DNA of 64,000 nucleotides from an uncultured Sphingomonas sp. (lineage in GTDB: Bacteria; Pseudomonadota; Alphaproteobacteria; Sphingomonadales; Sphingomonadaceae), in NCBI RefSeq assembly GCF_913774285.1, contig NZ_CAJYHX010000008.1:124001-188000 (forward strand). Reading direction: 5' to 3'. The number at the start of each line of letters is the position of its first letter. Position 1 is the first letter of the stretch. The notes beneath the pieces were generated by a model. It ran no database searches, was not told where the DNA came from, and worked only from the letters and a program-made list of their open reading frames with translations. The position numbers and the translations under genes were made by a program. This document shows positions 1-10,375 of the stretch, piece by piece.

Positions 1-2
1 TC

Positions 3-581
<579 letters not shown>

Positions 582-588
582 AGGGAAA

Positions 589-623
589 GGCGGGTGCAGC
601 CTATGGCTCGCCCGCCGGCTTTT
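589..623 (+). terminator. Probable rho-independent terminator of the OYE-family gene
   Basis: GGCGGG at 589-594 pairs with CCCGCC at 611-616, and AGCC at 598-601 pairs with GGCT at 605-608 around a TAT loop. GGCTTTT follows. It starts 8 bases after the stop codon. The rest of the gap up to the tRNA (624-756) shows no gene that I can support. Confidence 0.5.
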
Positions 624-756
624 CAGCCCAAATACTCGGAAGAATCTGGATGTAGCAAGCGCCTCGATCGACGCATGCAGTCCCGAGCAAAACAACGCGG
701 CCAAGGCGGCGGCGGGGCCCCGAAGGGCGGTTTTCAGATCGGAAATTCCGGGGAAA

Positions 757-832
757 TGGTGGAGCCGAGGGGGATCGAACCCCTGACCTTCGCAATGCCA
801 TTGCGACGCTCTCCCAGCTGAGCTACGGCCCC
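757..832 (-). tRNA. tRNA-Ala (anticodon GGC)
   Basis: A complete cloverleaf is readable on the minus strand, 76 nt including an encoded CCA end at 757-759. The acceptor stem carries the G3:U70 wobble pair that identifies alanine tRNAs. The anticodon loop is TGGCATT, giving anticodon GGC, which reads GCC/GCU codons; GCC is very frequent in this genome. The T-arm contains GGTTCGATCC. Confidence 0.97.
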
Positions 833-873
833 ATTCCCCGGGAAGGCGGCCCCTCTATAAGGGCCTTGCGGGG

Positions 874-909
874 TTGGCAAGCGCCTTTTTCGCGCTTGCC
901 AAATTTTTT
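874..909 (+). terminator. Strong hairpin with T-tract between tRNA-Ala and the FYDLN gene
   Basis: TTGGCAAGCGC (874-884) and GCGCTTGCCAA (892-902) form a perfect 11-bp stem with a CTTTTTC loop, followed on the plus strand by a run of six T. By sequence it terminates plus-strand transcripts. On the minus strand the stem lies just after the FYDLN stop codon but lacks a U-tract on that side. Confidence 0.6.
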
Positions 910-914
910 CGAGC

Positions 915-1241
915 TTACTGCTCGTCGTCGTCGCTGACGGTCTCGACGCCCAGGTCGTCGTCGCCGCCCAGATCAACGTCGTCGTCCGGCGAGGGCTCCT
1001 CGTCGTCCGCCCCGATGTCCAGATCGTCATCGCCCACCAGATCCGAATCCTCGGCTTCCGGCTTGTCGGCATTGGCCTTCACTGCCTCGAACGGCAGCGG
1101 CTGCTTCGACTTCAGGATGGGCTCAGGCTCCCAGGCGAAACCGCAGTTGATGCAGGTGACCGGCTCGTCCTTGGTCAGATCATAGAAGCGCGTACCGCAC
1201 TTCGGGCAGCTGCGCTTGGTGCCCCATTCCGGCTTCACCAT
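915..1241 (-). CDS. FYDLN-type zinc-ribbon acidic protein (TIGR02300 family)
   Basis: This 108-residue protein has an N-terminal zinc ribbon: CPKCG near residue 11 and CINCG near residue 33. The diagnostic motif FYDL lies between the two pairs. The C-terminal half is extremely acidic (repeated DDD, EE and SD stretches). This matches a small alphaproteobacterial family named for the FYDLN motif; its function is not established. I chose the ATG at 1241 (MVKPEWGTKRSCPKCG) because GAAGAGG precedes it and family members start there; longer in-frame extensions look non-coding. It is divergent from aroA across about 100 bases. Confidence 0.9.
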   Translation of the reverse strand: MVKPEWGTKRSCPKCGTRFYDLTKDEPVTCINCGFAWEPEPILKSKQPLPFEAVKANADKPEAEDSDLVGDDDLDIGADDEEPSPDDDVDLGGDDDLGVETVSDDDEQ

Positions 1242-1345
1242 GTGTTGCCTCTTCGCCTTTCGCTGTGTTCGGAGATTTCGGGATGTGATCCCGGAAAGTG
1301 GGGCGCGCCTTGCCATGCTGCAAGCCGCCTGTCAAAGCCGCGCCC

Positions 1346-2674
1346 ATGTCGAACACCGATCCCCGCCCTCTCACCCTCGCCGCCCGTGGTCCGCTGCGCG
1401 GCACCGTTACCGTTCCCGGCGACAAGTCGATCAGCCACCGCGCGATCATGTTTTCCGCGCTCGCCGTCGGTGAAAGCCGGATCGAAGGCCTGCTGGAGGG
1501 CGAGGACGTGCTCGCCACCGCTGCGGCGATGCGGGCGATGGGCGCGCAGGTGGAGCGCGGCGCCGACGGTACGTGGCGGGTCCAGGGCGTCGGCGTCGGC
1601 GGGCTGCAGCAGCCCGCCCAGGCGCTCGACATGGGCAATAGCGGCACCTCGACCCGCCTGCTAATGGGCCTGGTCGCCAGCCACGGCATCACCGCCACCT
1701 TCACCGGCGACGCGTCACTATCGGGCCGCCCGATGGGCCGCGTCATCGAGCCGCTGAGCCAGATGGGTGCCGAGATCACCGCCAGCCCCGGCGGCCGCCT
1801 GCCGCTGATGCTCCGCGGCATGTGCCCGGCGGTGCCGATCGAATATACCCTGCCGGTCGCCTCGGCGCAGGTGAAGTCGGCGGTCCTGCTCGCCGGCCTC
1901 AACACGCCCGGCATCACGCGTGTGATCGAGCCCGTCCCCACCCGCGACCATAGCGAGCGGATGCTGCGCGGCTTCGGCGCCGAGCTAACCGTCGAGGACG
2001 GCCCCGACGGCAAGATCATCTCGATCAGGGGCGAGGCCGAACTCAAGCCCCAACACATCGTCGTGCCGGGCGACCCCTCCTCCGCCGGCTTCTGGATGGT
2101 CGCCGCCTCGATCGTGCCGGGATCGGAAATCACCATCGCCAACGTCTGCATGAACCCGACGCGCACCGGGCTGATCACGGCGCTGCGAATGATGGGCGCC
2201 GACATCGCCGAAACCAACGCCCGCACCGTTGGCGGCGAGCCGGTCGCGGATTTGGTCGTCCGCCACGCGCCGCTCAAGGCGATCGAAGTGCCCGCCGATC
2301 TCGCGCCGAGCATGATCGACGAATATCCGGTGCTGTTCGTCGCCGCCGCGCTTGCCGAAGGTCGCACCGTCGCCCGGGGCGCGCACGAACTGCGCGTCAA
2401 GGAATCGGACCGGATCGCCGCGATGCGCACCGCGCTCGAAGCCTGCGGCGTCGTGACCGAGGAGTTTGAGGACGGACTCGCCATCCAGGGTTCGGCCGGC
2501 GCACCGCTGGCCGGCGGGGGCAAGGTCGCGACGCTGCTCGATCATCGCATCGCGATGAGCATGACCGTCGCCGCGCTCGCCGCCGAACAGCCGACCGCGA
2601 TCGACGACGTCGCGCCGGTGGCAACCAGCTATCCGAACTTCTTCGCCACACTGGACGCACTGACTCACAGCTAA
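1346..2674 (+). CDS. aroA: 3-phosphoshikimate 1-carboxyvinyltransferase (EPSP synthase, class II type)
   Basis: This 442-residue enzyme transfers enolpyruvate from PEP to shikimate-3-phosphate, the sixth step of the shikimate pathway to aromatic amino acids. It shows the motif set of class II EPSP synthases: GDKS (25-28), SAQVK (173-177), RDHSE (200-204) and NPTR (270-273). MIDEYP (323-328) contains the catalytic Asp-Glu pair. At the inhibitor-sensitivity site it reads GNSGT with Gly100, where the glyphosate-insensitive CP4 enzyme has Ala. The ATG at 1346 was chosen because MSNTDPRPL leads directly into the first domain; no strong Shine-Dalgarno is seen. cmk and rpsA follow, an order widely conserved in Proteobacteria. 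Confidence 0.97.
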   Translation: MSNTDPRPLTLAARGPLRGTVTVPGDKSISHRAIMFSALAVGESRIEGLLEGEDVLATAAAMRAMGAQVERGADGTWRVQGVGVGGLQQPAQALDMGNSGTSTRLLMGLVASHGITATFTGDASLSGRPMGRVIEPLSQMGAEITASPGGRLPLMLRGMCPAVPIEYTLPVASAQVKSAVLLAGLNTPGITRVIEPVPTRDHSERMLRGFGAELTVEDGPDGKIISIRGEAELKPQHIVVPGDPSSAGFWMVAASIVPGSEITIANVCMNPTRTGLITALRMMGADIAETNARTVGGEPVADLVVRHAPLKAIEVPADLAPSMIDEYPVLFVAAALAEGRTVARGAHELRVKESDRIAAMRTALEACGVVTEEFEDGLAIQGSAGAPLAGGGKVATLLDHRIAMSMTVAALAAEQPTAIDDVAPVATSYPNFFATLDALTHS

Positions 2675-2732
2675 TGCGACAAGTTCACGGCAAGTCCCTT
2701 GACGCACGGCGCACGCCTCGCAAGGAAACCGC

Positions 2733-3362
2733 ATGATTATCGCAGTCGACGGCCCGGCAGCTTCGGGCAAGGGCACCATCGCGCGCGCCCTCGCCCGCCA
2801 GTACAACTTGCCGCATCTTGATACCGGCCTGCTCTATCGTGCCGTCGCCGCAACGGTACTGCGCGAAGGGCTGGATCCCACCAAGGAAGCCGATGCCGTC
2901 GCCGCCTGCGGGTTCGACGACGCGCTGCTCGCCGATCCCTTCCTGCGCACCGACGAGGTCGGCCAGACCGCCTCGATCGTCTCCGCGCATCCGATGGTGC
3001 GCGCGGCGCTGCTCGCCCGGCAGAAACGCTTCGCCCAGCAACCCGGCGGTGCGCTGCTCGATGGCCGCGACATCGGCACGGTGATCGCGCCCGACGCGGA
3101 GGTGAAGCTGTTCGTGAAGGCGACCCCGATGATCCGCGCCCAGCGCCGGCATCTGGAGCTGCGCAAGAACGGCATCAACGTCAGCCTCGACAAGGTGCTC
3201 GCCGACATCCGCGCCCGCGACGAGCGCGACTCGAAGCGCAGCGAGGCGCCGCTGGTACAAGCCCCCGACGCTGTGACGCTGGATACCAGCTTCCTTTCGA
3301 TCGACGCGGCGGTGCAGCGGGCGATCGAGATCGTCGAGAAGAAGCGGGTGGCGACCGCTTAA
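2733..3362 (+). CDS. cmk: Cytidylate kinase
   Basis: This 209-residue nucleoside monophosphate kinase phosphorylates CMP and dCMP with ATP. The P-loop GPAASGKGT is at residues 8-16, DTGLLYRAVA is the CMP-binding segment, and DGRDIGTVI the conserved core motif. AAGGAAA lies just before the ATG. Its length is slightly below the E. coli enzyme (about 227). It follows aroA by 58 bases and precedes rpsA. A dispersed repeat begins right at its stop codon. Confidence 0.97.
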   Translation: MIIAVDGPAASGKGTIARALARQYNLPHLDTGLLYRAVAATVLREGLDPTKEADAVAACGFDDALLADPFLRTDEVGQTASIVSAHPMVRAALLARQKRFAQQPGGALLDGRDIGTVIAPDAEVKLFVKATPMIRAQRRHLELRKNGINVSLDKVLADIRARDERDSKRSEAPLVQAPDAVTLDTSFLSIDAAVQRAIEIVEKKRVATA

Positions 3363-3475
3363 GCGCCTCCCCCTCGGGGGGGAGGGGTTGGGGTGGGGCT
3401 GTGTCTCGATAGAGGCCAACGCAGGTTCTGGAATCCCTCCACCCCCAACCCCTCCTCCATGGAGGAGGGGCTAAG
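3360..3475 (-). repeat. Dispersed repeat, family B copy 1 (two GC-rich hairpins around a shared core)
   Basis: Read on the minus strand, this roughly 115-bp element matches 8653-8764 almost end to end. It has an AGCCCCTCCTCC hairpin, then GGTTGGGG, then AGGGATTCCAGAAC, GTTGG, CCCCACCCCAACCCCTCCCC and a final GGGGGAGGCGCTTA. Each end folds on itself. It sits directly at the cmk stop codon. Confidence 0.75.
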
Positions 3476-3741
3476 TAGGCCCGCCCCCCCGAAAACCTTG
3501 CCTTTCCGCCCCATCCGCAGTATGGCGCGCGCATCCTGCGGGCGGGTGCTCGTGGGGGACGGCGCTGGGAGCCTTGCTTCCATGCGCCCTTTTCGCGTTT
3601 CGGCGCGTCTGGCCGTCCCCTGCCTGCACCCGTGCAAAGGATGTCGCGACCGGCATTCGGCCGCCGCGGCATTTCTGGCCCACAAGACCGCCGGATCCAA
3701 CCGGTTGGCCGGAAAAAACGAACGTTAGGAACCACTTTTTT
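3476..3741 (+). other. rpsA leader region, no gene seen
   Basis: There are 266 bases between the repeat and rpsA. It contains a run of C residues near 3483 and no open frame with coding character in keeping with the neighbours. It presumably carries an rpsA promoter and leader. I cannot point to a convincing promoter. GTTAGGAACC at 3724-3733 is the Shine-Dalgarno region of rpsA. Confidence 0.4.
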
Positions 3742-5454
<1,713 letters not shown>

Positions 5455-5467
5455 TTTTGCGACCTGA

Positions 5468-5514
5468 AGAGGGGCTCGGGCGCCGTGCAAGCGGCTCCCG
5501 GGCCCTTCTTTTTT
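5468..5514 (+). terminator. Rho-independent terminator of rpsA
   Basis: AGGGGCTCGGGCGCC (5470-5484) pairs, with two or three mismatches, with GGCTCCCGGGCCCTT (5493-5507), and a run of six T follows. It starts 14 bases after the rpsA stop. Confidence 0.8.
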
Positions 5515-5638
5515 GATTTTAGGACAGCGTCAACCACATCTTCTGGTTGCTGCAGATTGGGAAAAAGCGCTAAGGTTTCCTTGGGGATAGCCGTTGCGCG
5601 GCCATTGGGGGGCGCGTTTCGCCAAGGGAGGGGCCCGG

Positions 5639-5917
5639 ATGATCCGGTCTGAGTTGGTTCAATTGCTGGTGCAGGAAAATCCCGGCCTTTCTGTCCGGGA
5701 AGTCGAAAAGATCGTGTCGATCTTCTTCGACGAGATTGTCGGCCGGCTGAGCGAAGATGGTCGCGTGGAACTGCGCGGCTTCGGTGCATTTTCGACCCGC
5801 GCGCGCGATGCACGCGTCGGTCGCAACCCGCGGACCGGCGAGTCCGTGGAAGTGGACGCCAAGCGCGTCCCCTATTTCAAGCCCGGCAAAGAGATGCGCA
5901 TCCGCCTCAACATGTGA
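5639..5917 (+). CDS. ihfB: Integration host factor subunit beta
   Basis: This 92-residue DNA-bending protein of the HU/IHF family pairs with IhfA to make sharp bends in DNA. It shows the family core [13 protein letters not shown] and the beta-ribbon tip VGRNPRTGE, whose proline intercalates into the minor groove; the C-terminus is [12 protein letters not shown]. The ATG at 5639 is preceded by AAGGGAGGGG and gives the standard length. It follows rpsA in the order usual for Proteobacteria, but a terminator lies between, so it probably has its own promoter in 5515-5638. Confidence 0.96.
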   Translation: MIRSELVQLLVQENPGLSVREVEKIVSIFFDEIVGRLSEDGRVELRGFGAFSTRARDARVGRNPRTGESVEVDAKRVPYFKPGKEMRIRLNM

Positions 5918-5964
5918 TGCGCGCTTGACACGCGGCGTGCGGCAGCGTCTTGCCTGCCGCCCAC

Positions 5965-6051
5965 GCGGACGTGGCGGAACCGGTAGACGCCGGAGACTTA
6001 AAATCTTCTGCCTTTCGAGGCGTGCGGGTTCGAGTCCCGCCGTCCGCACCA
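5965..6051 (+). tRNA. tRNA-Leu (anticodon TAA)
   Basis: An 87-nt cloverleaf with the long variable arm typical of leucine tRNAs and an encoded CCA (6049-6051). The acceptor stem pairs GCGGACG with CGTCCGC. The anticodon loop CTTAAAA gives anticodon TAA, which reads UUA and UUG. TTGACA at 5926-5931 could be the -35 of its promoter, but no clear -10 is seen. Confidence 0.97.
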
Positions 6052-6066
6052 GCATGGCGGTGAGCC

Positions 6067-6123
6067 GATGCTGACAAGGCCCGGGTACCGGCATCGCAGC
6101 CGGCGCCCGGGCCTTGTCGCATC
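6067..6123. terminator. Very stable 57-nt hairpin between tRNA-Leu and the convergent Nudix gene
   Basis: GATGC-GACAAGGCCCGGG on the left pairs with CCCGGGCCTTGTC-GCATC on the right, and an inner CCGGC/GCCGG stem extends it. No T-run follows on either strand. Its place between two converging units suggests a bidirectional transcription barrier, but it could also be a 3'-end structure of the tRNA transcript. Confidence 0.4.
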
Positions 6124-6147
6124 CCTGTTGCGGGGCGAACGCCCGCG

Positions 6148-6651
6148 CTACCAGTCCCTCGCCACAGGGCGCCCCTCGCGCCATTCGACCAGTCGACGAA
6201 CGGTGCCGGCAGCGACGTCTGCGGGCAGTGCATCGAGATCGAAGGCGCGCGCCTCGACGATCTCGAGCGACGGGCGAAAGGCGAAGTCGACCTGCTCGAC
6301 CAGCGCCAGCGTCACCGTGTCGCGGCGGAAATTGGGGCGATGTTGCAGCGTGCCGAGCACGCGCAACGCCCCATGCGATACCATGCCGGCCTCTTCGCGG
6401 AGTTCGCGCAGCACCGCCTGCTCGGCGGTCTCGCCGCTCTCATGCCCGCCGCCCGGCAGGTGCCAGCCCTGGATATAGCTGTGGCGGACGAGGATCACCT
6501 GCCCCGCGGGCGTCAGCGCGATCGCCCGCACCCCGCGTGTCTGCGGCCGAGTGACGAACCAGCCCACCGTCCGCGCCGCCAGATAGCCGCGCAGCGCCAG
6601 CGCGATCGCCGACGCCACGGCCGGATGCGAGCGGAGCCGATTCGATGCCAT
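6148..6651 (-). CDS. Nudix hydrolase
   Basis: This 167-residue protein has a complete Nudix box, GGGHESGETAEQAVLRELRE followed by EAGM, fitting GX5EX7REUXEEXGU. The family cleaves nucleoside diphosphates linked to another moiety. The preceding segment VILVRHSYIQGWHLPGGG is the standard strand leading into the box. The N-terminal 35 residues, with two short hydrophobic stretches, are unusual and may associate with the membrane. I chose the ATG at 6651 (MASNRLRS); longer extensions run into sequence opposite the next gene. Substrate unknown. It is divergent from the binding-protein gene at 6753. Confidence 0.92.
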   Translation of the reverse strand: MASNRLRSHPAVASAIALALRGYLAARTVGWFVTRPQTRGVRAIALTPAGQVILVRHSYIQGWHLPGGGHESGETAEQAVLRELREEAGMVSHGALRVLGTLQHRPNFRRDTVTLALVEQVDFAFRPSLEIVEARAFDLDALPADVAAGTVRRLVEWREGRPVARDW

Positions 6652-6752
6652 ATCAGTCTGATAGGCGCCCGAACGCGCTCGCGGAACCCACCGGGGTTGG
6701 CAGCAAGGGCTCGCTCCCATAGAGCTTGGGTTTCGTCGCCAGGGACCCGCCG

Positions 6753-8213
6753 ATGCCACGCCTGCGCCTGCCCGTGATCGCCCTGCTGCTCACCGCCACT
6801 GCGTGCGGCGGGCAGACGGGGCAGCGCAAGGACACGACGCCGGTGGTGGTCAGTGCGATCGGCAACGAGACGCTGCTGGTCGATCCCAGCGCTATCGCGA
6901 TCGACACCGCACAGGCGGTTGCGCTCTCGGCGACGGCGCAGGGGCTGGTCCGCTTCGATCGCGCCGGTCAGATCGAGCCGGCGCTCGCCGAACGCTGGGC
7001 GGTGTTCGACGATGCGCGCAGCTATATCTTCCGCCTGGGCGAAGCGACCTGGCCCGATGGCCAGCCGGTCACGGCGGGCGAGATCGTGCGGGTGCTGCGC
7101 CGCGCGGTGGCGGCGAACAGCCGGAGCCGTCTCGAGCCTTATCTTGCCGTGATCGACGAGATCGTCGAGATGACGCCGCAGGTGATCGAAGTACGGCTGA
7201 AGAGCCCCCGCCCCGATCTGCTCAACTTGTTCGCACAACCGGAAATGGCGGTCTTCCGCGGGCGCAATTTCGCCGGATCGGGGCCGTTCCGCATCGTGGC
7301 GGGCAAGCGCGACGGGCTGCTGCTCCGCCCCGCCGAGGAGCCGGGCGACGACCCCAAGGCCACCCCCGCCCCGCAGGAATATGTCCGCCTGCGCGGCGAA
7401 CGTGCGGCGGCCGCCATCGCCCGCTTCCGCGCCGGCGCGTCCGATCTGGTGCTCGGCGGGTCGCTGGTCGACTGGCCGATCGTCGACGCGGCGGGCATCG
7501 CGCCGGAGAATGTCCGAATCGATTCCGCGGTCGGGCTGTTCGGGCTGGCAGTGCTGCACCGCGACGGCTTCCTCTCCACGCCGCAGAACCGCGCGGCCAT
7601 CGCGATGGCGATCGATCGCGGCGCGCTGACCAAAGCGATCGCGTCCGATTGGTCCCCGGCCGAGACGGTCCTGCCCGCGCAGATGGATTCGGCCGCGCCG
7701 CCCGCCCCCGGCAGCTGGATGACGATCGCGCCGGACCAGCGCCGCACGCTCGCCAGCCAGCGTGTGCGCGAATGGCAGGCGGTGCATCGCGGGCCGGTCG
7801 ACATCATCCTCGCCCTCCCCTCCGGCGCGGGCGGCACCCTGCTCTGGGGCCATCTCGCCGCCTCGATGATCGCGATCGGGCTTACCCCGCACCGCGTGGG
7901 GCTGGGCGACCCACGCGCGGATCTGGAGCTGGTCGACGAGGTGGCGCCCTATGACAGCGGCCGCTGGTATCTGGCGAAAGCCTGCCGCGCCTGTTCGGAT
8001 GACACCGCGACGCTGATCGCAGCAGCGCGCGACGCGCCCGATCTGTACAACCGCACCCATCGCATCGCCGAGGCGGATGCGATGCTCGCCAGCGACGTTG
8101 CCTTCCTGCCGATTGCCCAGCCGCTGCGCTGGTCGATCGTCGCGCTGCGGCTGTCCAGCTGGCAGGGGAACGCGCGCGCCTGGCACCCGTTGAACCATCT
8201 GCGCAAGCAGTGA
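6753..8213 (+). CDS. Family 5 extracellular solute-binding lipoprotein (peptide-type ABC transporter)
   Basis: This 486-residue protein has an N-terminal signal ending in TATAC, a likely lipoprotein cleavage site with Cys near residue 19. The body matches the DppA/OppA type: an AQGLVRFDRAGQIEPALAERW segment near residue 60 and WPDGQPVTAGEIVRVLRRAV after it. Binding proteins of this family deliver peptides or other solutes to an ABC permease. No permease or ATPase gene is present nearby, which is unusual for an importer, so it may act with distant transporter genes or have another role. DUF4112 follows after 7 bases and is likely co-transcribed. Confidence 0.85.
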   Translation: MPRLRLPVIALLLTATACGGQTGQRKDTTPVVVSAIGNETLLVDPSAIAIDTAQAVALSATAQGLVRFDRAGQIEPALAERWAVFDDARSYIFRLGEATWPDGQPVTAGEIVRVLRRAVAANSRSRLEPYLAVIDEIVEMTPQVIEVRLKSPRPDLLNLFAQPEMAVFRGRNFAGSGPFRIVAGKRDGLLLRPAEEPGDDPKATPAPQEYVRLRGERAAAAIARFRAGASDLVLGGSLVDWPIVDAAGIAPENVRIDSAVGLFGLAVLHRDGFLSTPQNRAAIAMAIDRGALTKAIASDWSPAETVLPAQMDSAAPPAPGSWMTIAPDQRRTLASQRVREWQAVHRGPVDIILALPSGAGGTLLWGHLAASMIAIGLTPHRVGLGDPRADLELVDEVAPYDSGRWYLAKACRACSDDTATLIAAARDAPDLYNRTHRIAEADAMLASDVAFLPIAQPLRWSIVALRLSSWQGNARAWHPLNHLRKQ

Positions 8214-8220
8214 GGGCAGG

Positions 8221-8640
8221 ATGGCACGGGCGACACGGTTGAACGAGGGTTTCGCACAGAGGCTGCCGATCGGCACCGATGCCGCGGCGGTGCGCCAGCG
8301 GATCGAGGCGATGGAGCATTTGCTGGAAGGTATGGTGACGATCCCCGGCACCCGCCGCAAGGTGGGTCTGGACGTGCTGCTCGATTTCGTCCCTGCGGTG
8401 GGTCCCAGCGTCGCCGCGGCGATGGGCGCCTATCTCGCCTGGGAGGCGCGCAACCTCGGCATGCCCAAGCGCACCATCGCGCGGATGGCGGGCAATATCG
8501 GCGTCGACTGGGCGCTGGGGATGATCCCGTTCGTCGGCGCGGTGCCGGACTTCTTTTTCCGCTCGAACACTCGCAACGTGCGGCTGATCAAGCGCTATCT
8601 CGACAAGCACCACCCGGCGAGCGTGGTGATCGACGGGTGA
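8221..8640 (+). CDS. DUF4112 family membrane protein
   Basis: This 139-residue protein has the DUF4112 pattern: a basic N-terminus, LLDFVPAVGPSVAAAMGAYL, and a second copy-like segment WALGMIPFVGAVPDFFFRSNTRN. The D-x-x-P-x-x-G elements in the two hydrophobic stretches are characteristic. The family is widespread and uncharacterised. Coupling to the upstream binding-protein gene is inferred from the 7-base gap and common strand. A repeat element follows. Confidence 0.85.
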   Translation: MARATRLNEGFAQRLPIGTDAAAVRQRIEAMEHLLEGMVTIPGTRRKVGLDVLLDFVPAVGPSVAAAMGAYLAWEARNLGMPKRTIARMAGNIGVDWALGMIPFVGAVPDFFFRSNTRNVRLIKRYLDKHHPASVVIDG

Positions 8641-8652
8641 CGTCTGCAGCAA

Positions 8653-8764
8653 TAAGCCCCTCCTCCTTGGAGGAGGGGTTGGGGTGCAGGGATTCCAGAA
8701 CAGAGGTTGGTCTTTGCGAAACACTACCCCATCCCAAACCCCTCCCCTGAAGAGGAGGGGCTTA
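8653..8764 (+). repeat. Dispersed repeat, family B copy 2
   Basis: The same element as 3360-3475, here in plus orientation. It has a TAAGCCCCTCCTCC/GGAGGAGGGG hairpin, then GGTTGGGGTGCAGGGATTCC, then GAGGTTGG, and at the far end CCCCATCCCAAACCCCTCCCC with GAGGAGGGGCTTA. It fills the gap between the converging DUF4112 and RNase T2 genes. Confidence 0.75.
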
Positions 8765-8775
8765 GAAGGTTTGCT

Positions 8776-9486
8776 TCACCGACCCCGCCAGATCTTCAGC
8801 GCGGCGTCGTCCGCAGCGCCGCCCGTTCCCGCCTCGCAACGGCGGTAGCGGAAGCGGGTGTCGAGACAGAGCCAGAGCTCGTCGAGCCAGCCCTCGCGCG
8901 TCGTGGTCACCCGGATCGCACTCGCCGGGATCGCGCGGTTCTTCGCGGCAAAGGCCTGCTTGAACGCACCCACCGTCAGCGGATCGCGCGACAGTGCCTC
9001 CATGTCGGGGTAGCGGATCGCCCGATACATGCTCGTCGAGCGCTGGAAATAGGCCTCGGGCGTCGTTTTCATGCAGGTGCCGTGCTTCGCCCATTCGTGC
9101 TGGATCAGCTGCTCGGAAGGCGTCGCGCACATCGTCTTGCGGATCAACGCGGGCGGCAGGATCGGCGTCGCCTTGCAATATTGCGGCCACAGCTTGCCGC
9201 GCCCATCCGGCCAAAGCCCGTGCAGGGTGAAGCCGAAGCGGTTCTGGCCGCCGCACTGGAAGGTCTTGCCGGGCTCGTCGCCATGCGCACGGCAGAAGCC
9301 CGGCGCCCAGGTCAGCGCCAGCGTGTAGCTGCCGATCGGCAGGATGCGCTGCGGCTCCTTGGCGCTGGGCAGATCGGGCAGCGGCCGCTCGACCTTGTTC
9401 GGTGCCATGCACATCTGCGCCTGCGCGAGCGCCGCTCCCGGCAACAGCGCTGCAATGACGCCCAAGCCTGCCAGAATCGCCTTCAT
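8776..9486 (-). CDS. Ribonuclease T2 family protein, secreted
   Basis: This 236-residue protein has a signal peptide (MKAILAGLGVIAALLPGAALA). Both active-site signatures of the T2 family are present: FTLHGLWPDG (CAS I) and HEWAKHGTC (CAS II), supplying the catalytic histidines and glutamate. The family cleaves single-stranded RNA through a 2',3'-cyclic intermediate, in the periplasm or outside the cell. Paired cysteines fit a disulfide-stabilised fold. The ATG at 9486 lies 11 bases after nadC and follows GGGAGA, so it is likely in the nadC transcript. Confidence 0.93.
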   Translation of the reverse strand: MKAILAGLGVIAALLPGAALAQAQMCMAPNKVERPLPDLPSAKEPQRILPIGSYTLALTWAPGFCRAHGDEPGKTFQCGGQNRFGFTLHGLWPDGRGKLWPQYCKATPILPPALIRKTMCATPSEQLIQHEWAKHGTCMKTTPEAYFQRSTSMYRAIRYPDMEALSRDPLTVGAFKQAFAAKNRAIPASAIRVTTTREGWLDELWLCLDTRFRYRRCEAGTGGAADDAALKIWRGR

Positions 9487-9497
9487 CGCCGTCTCCC

Positions 9498-10343
9498 TCA
9501 AATATGTGCGAAATCGAGGCCGACATCGGCCGCCGGGGCCGACTGGGTCAGCCGGCCGACGCTGACATAGGTGACGCCGCTCTCGGCGATCGGGCGGATC
9601 GTATCGAGCCGCACCCCGCCCGAAGCCTCGGTCGGCACACGCCCGGCGACCAGCGCCACCGCCTCGCGGAGCAGCGCCGGGCCCATATTGTCGAGCAACA
9701 GATGCGTCGCCCCGGCGTCGAGCGCGGGTTCGATCTGGTCGATCCGATCGACCTCGACGATGATCCGTTCGATCCCTGCCGCCACCGCGCGCGCCACCGC
9801 AGCCTCGACCGATCCGGCAACCGCGACATGGTTGTCCTTGATCATCGCCGCATCCCACAGGCCCATGCGGTGGTTGGTCGCACCGCCCATGCGGGTTGCG
9901 TATTTTTCGAGCACGCGCAGGCCGGGCAGCGTCTTGCGGGTGTCGAGCAGCGTCGCACCGGTGCCGGCGATCGCATCGACATAGCTGCGCGTCATCGTCG
10001 CGATGCCGCTGAGATGCTGGACGGTGTTGAGCGCCGAGCGCTCGGCGGTGAGCATCGCCCGGGCCTTGCCCCGCAGCCGGAGCAGCGCGGTGCCGGAAGC
10101 GACCTGCGCGCCGTCCTCGACCAGGCGTTCCAGTTCCACCTCGGGGTCGAGCGCACGGAAAAAGGCTTCGGCGATCGGCAGCCCGGCTACGGTGATCGGA
10201 TCGCGGCTGTCCATCACGCCTTCGAAGCGCGCCTCGGCGGGGATCACCGCCGCAGCGGTGATGTCGCCGCCGCTGCCGAGATCCTCGGCCAGCGTGGCGC
10301 GGACGAACGAGTCGCAATCGAAACCAGGAAGCGCGAAGGTCAT
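9498..10343 (-). CDS. nadC: Nicotinate-nucleotide pyrophosphorylase (carboxylating)
   Basis: This 281-residue quinolinate phosphoribosyltransferase makes nicotinate mononucleotide from quinolinate and PRPP in de novo NAD synthesis. Signature segments are LNTVQHLSGIAT, DTRKTLPGLR, EKYATRMGGATNHRMGL, IKDNHV and the C-terminal ESGVTYVSVGRLTQSA. The ATG at 10343 (MTFALPGFD) gives the usual length. Its pathway partner nadA lies 1.5 kb upstream on the same strand, but two helix-turn-helix genes lie between. RNase T2 follows after 11 bases. Confidence 0.97.
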   Translation of the reverse strand: MTFALPGFDCDSFVRATLAEDLGSGGDITAAAVIPAEARFEGVMDSRDPITVAGLPIAEAFFRALDPEVELERLVEDGAQVASGTALLRLRGKARAMLTAERSALNTVQHLSGIATMTRSYVDAIAGTGATLLDTRKTLPGLRVLEKYATRMGGATNHRMGLWDAAMIKDNHVAVAGSVEAAVARAVAAGIERIIVEVDRIDQIEPALDAGATHLLLDNMGPALLREAVALVAGRVPTEASGGVRLDTIRPIAESGVTYVSVGRLTQSAPAADVGLDFAHI

Positions 10344-10375
10344 GGCCGGGCTGTAGAATCCCCGGCCGCGCGCGT

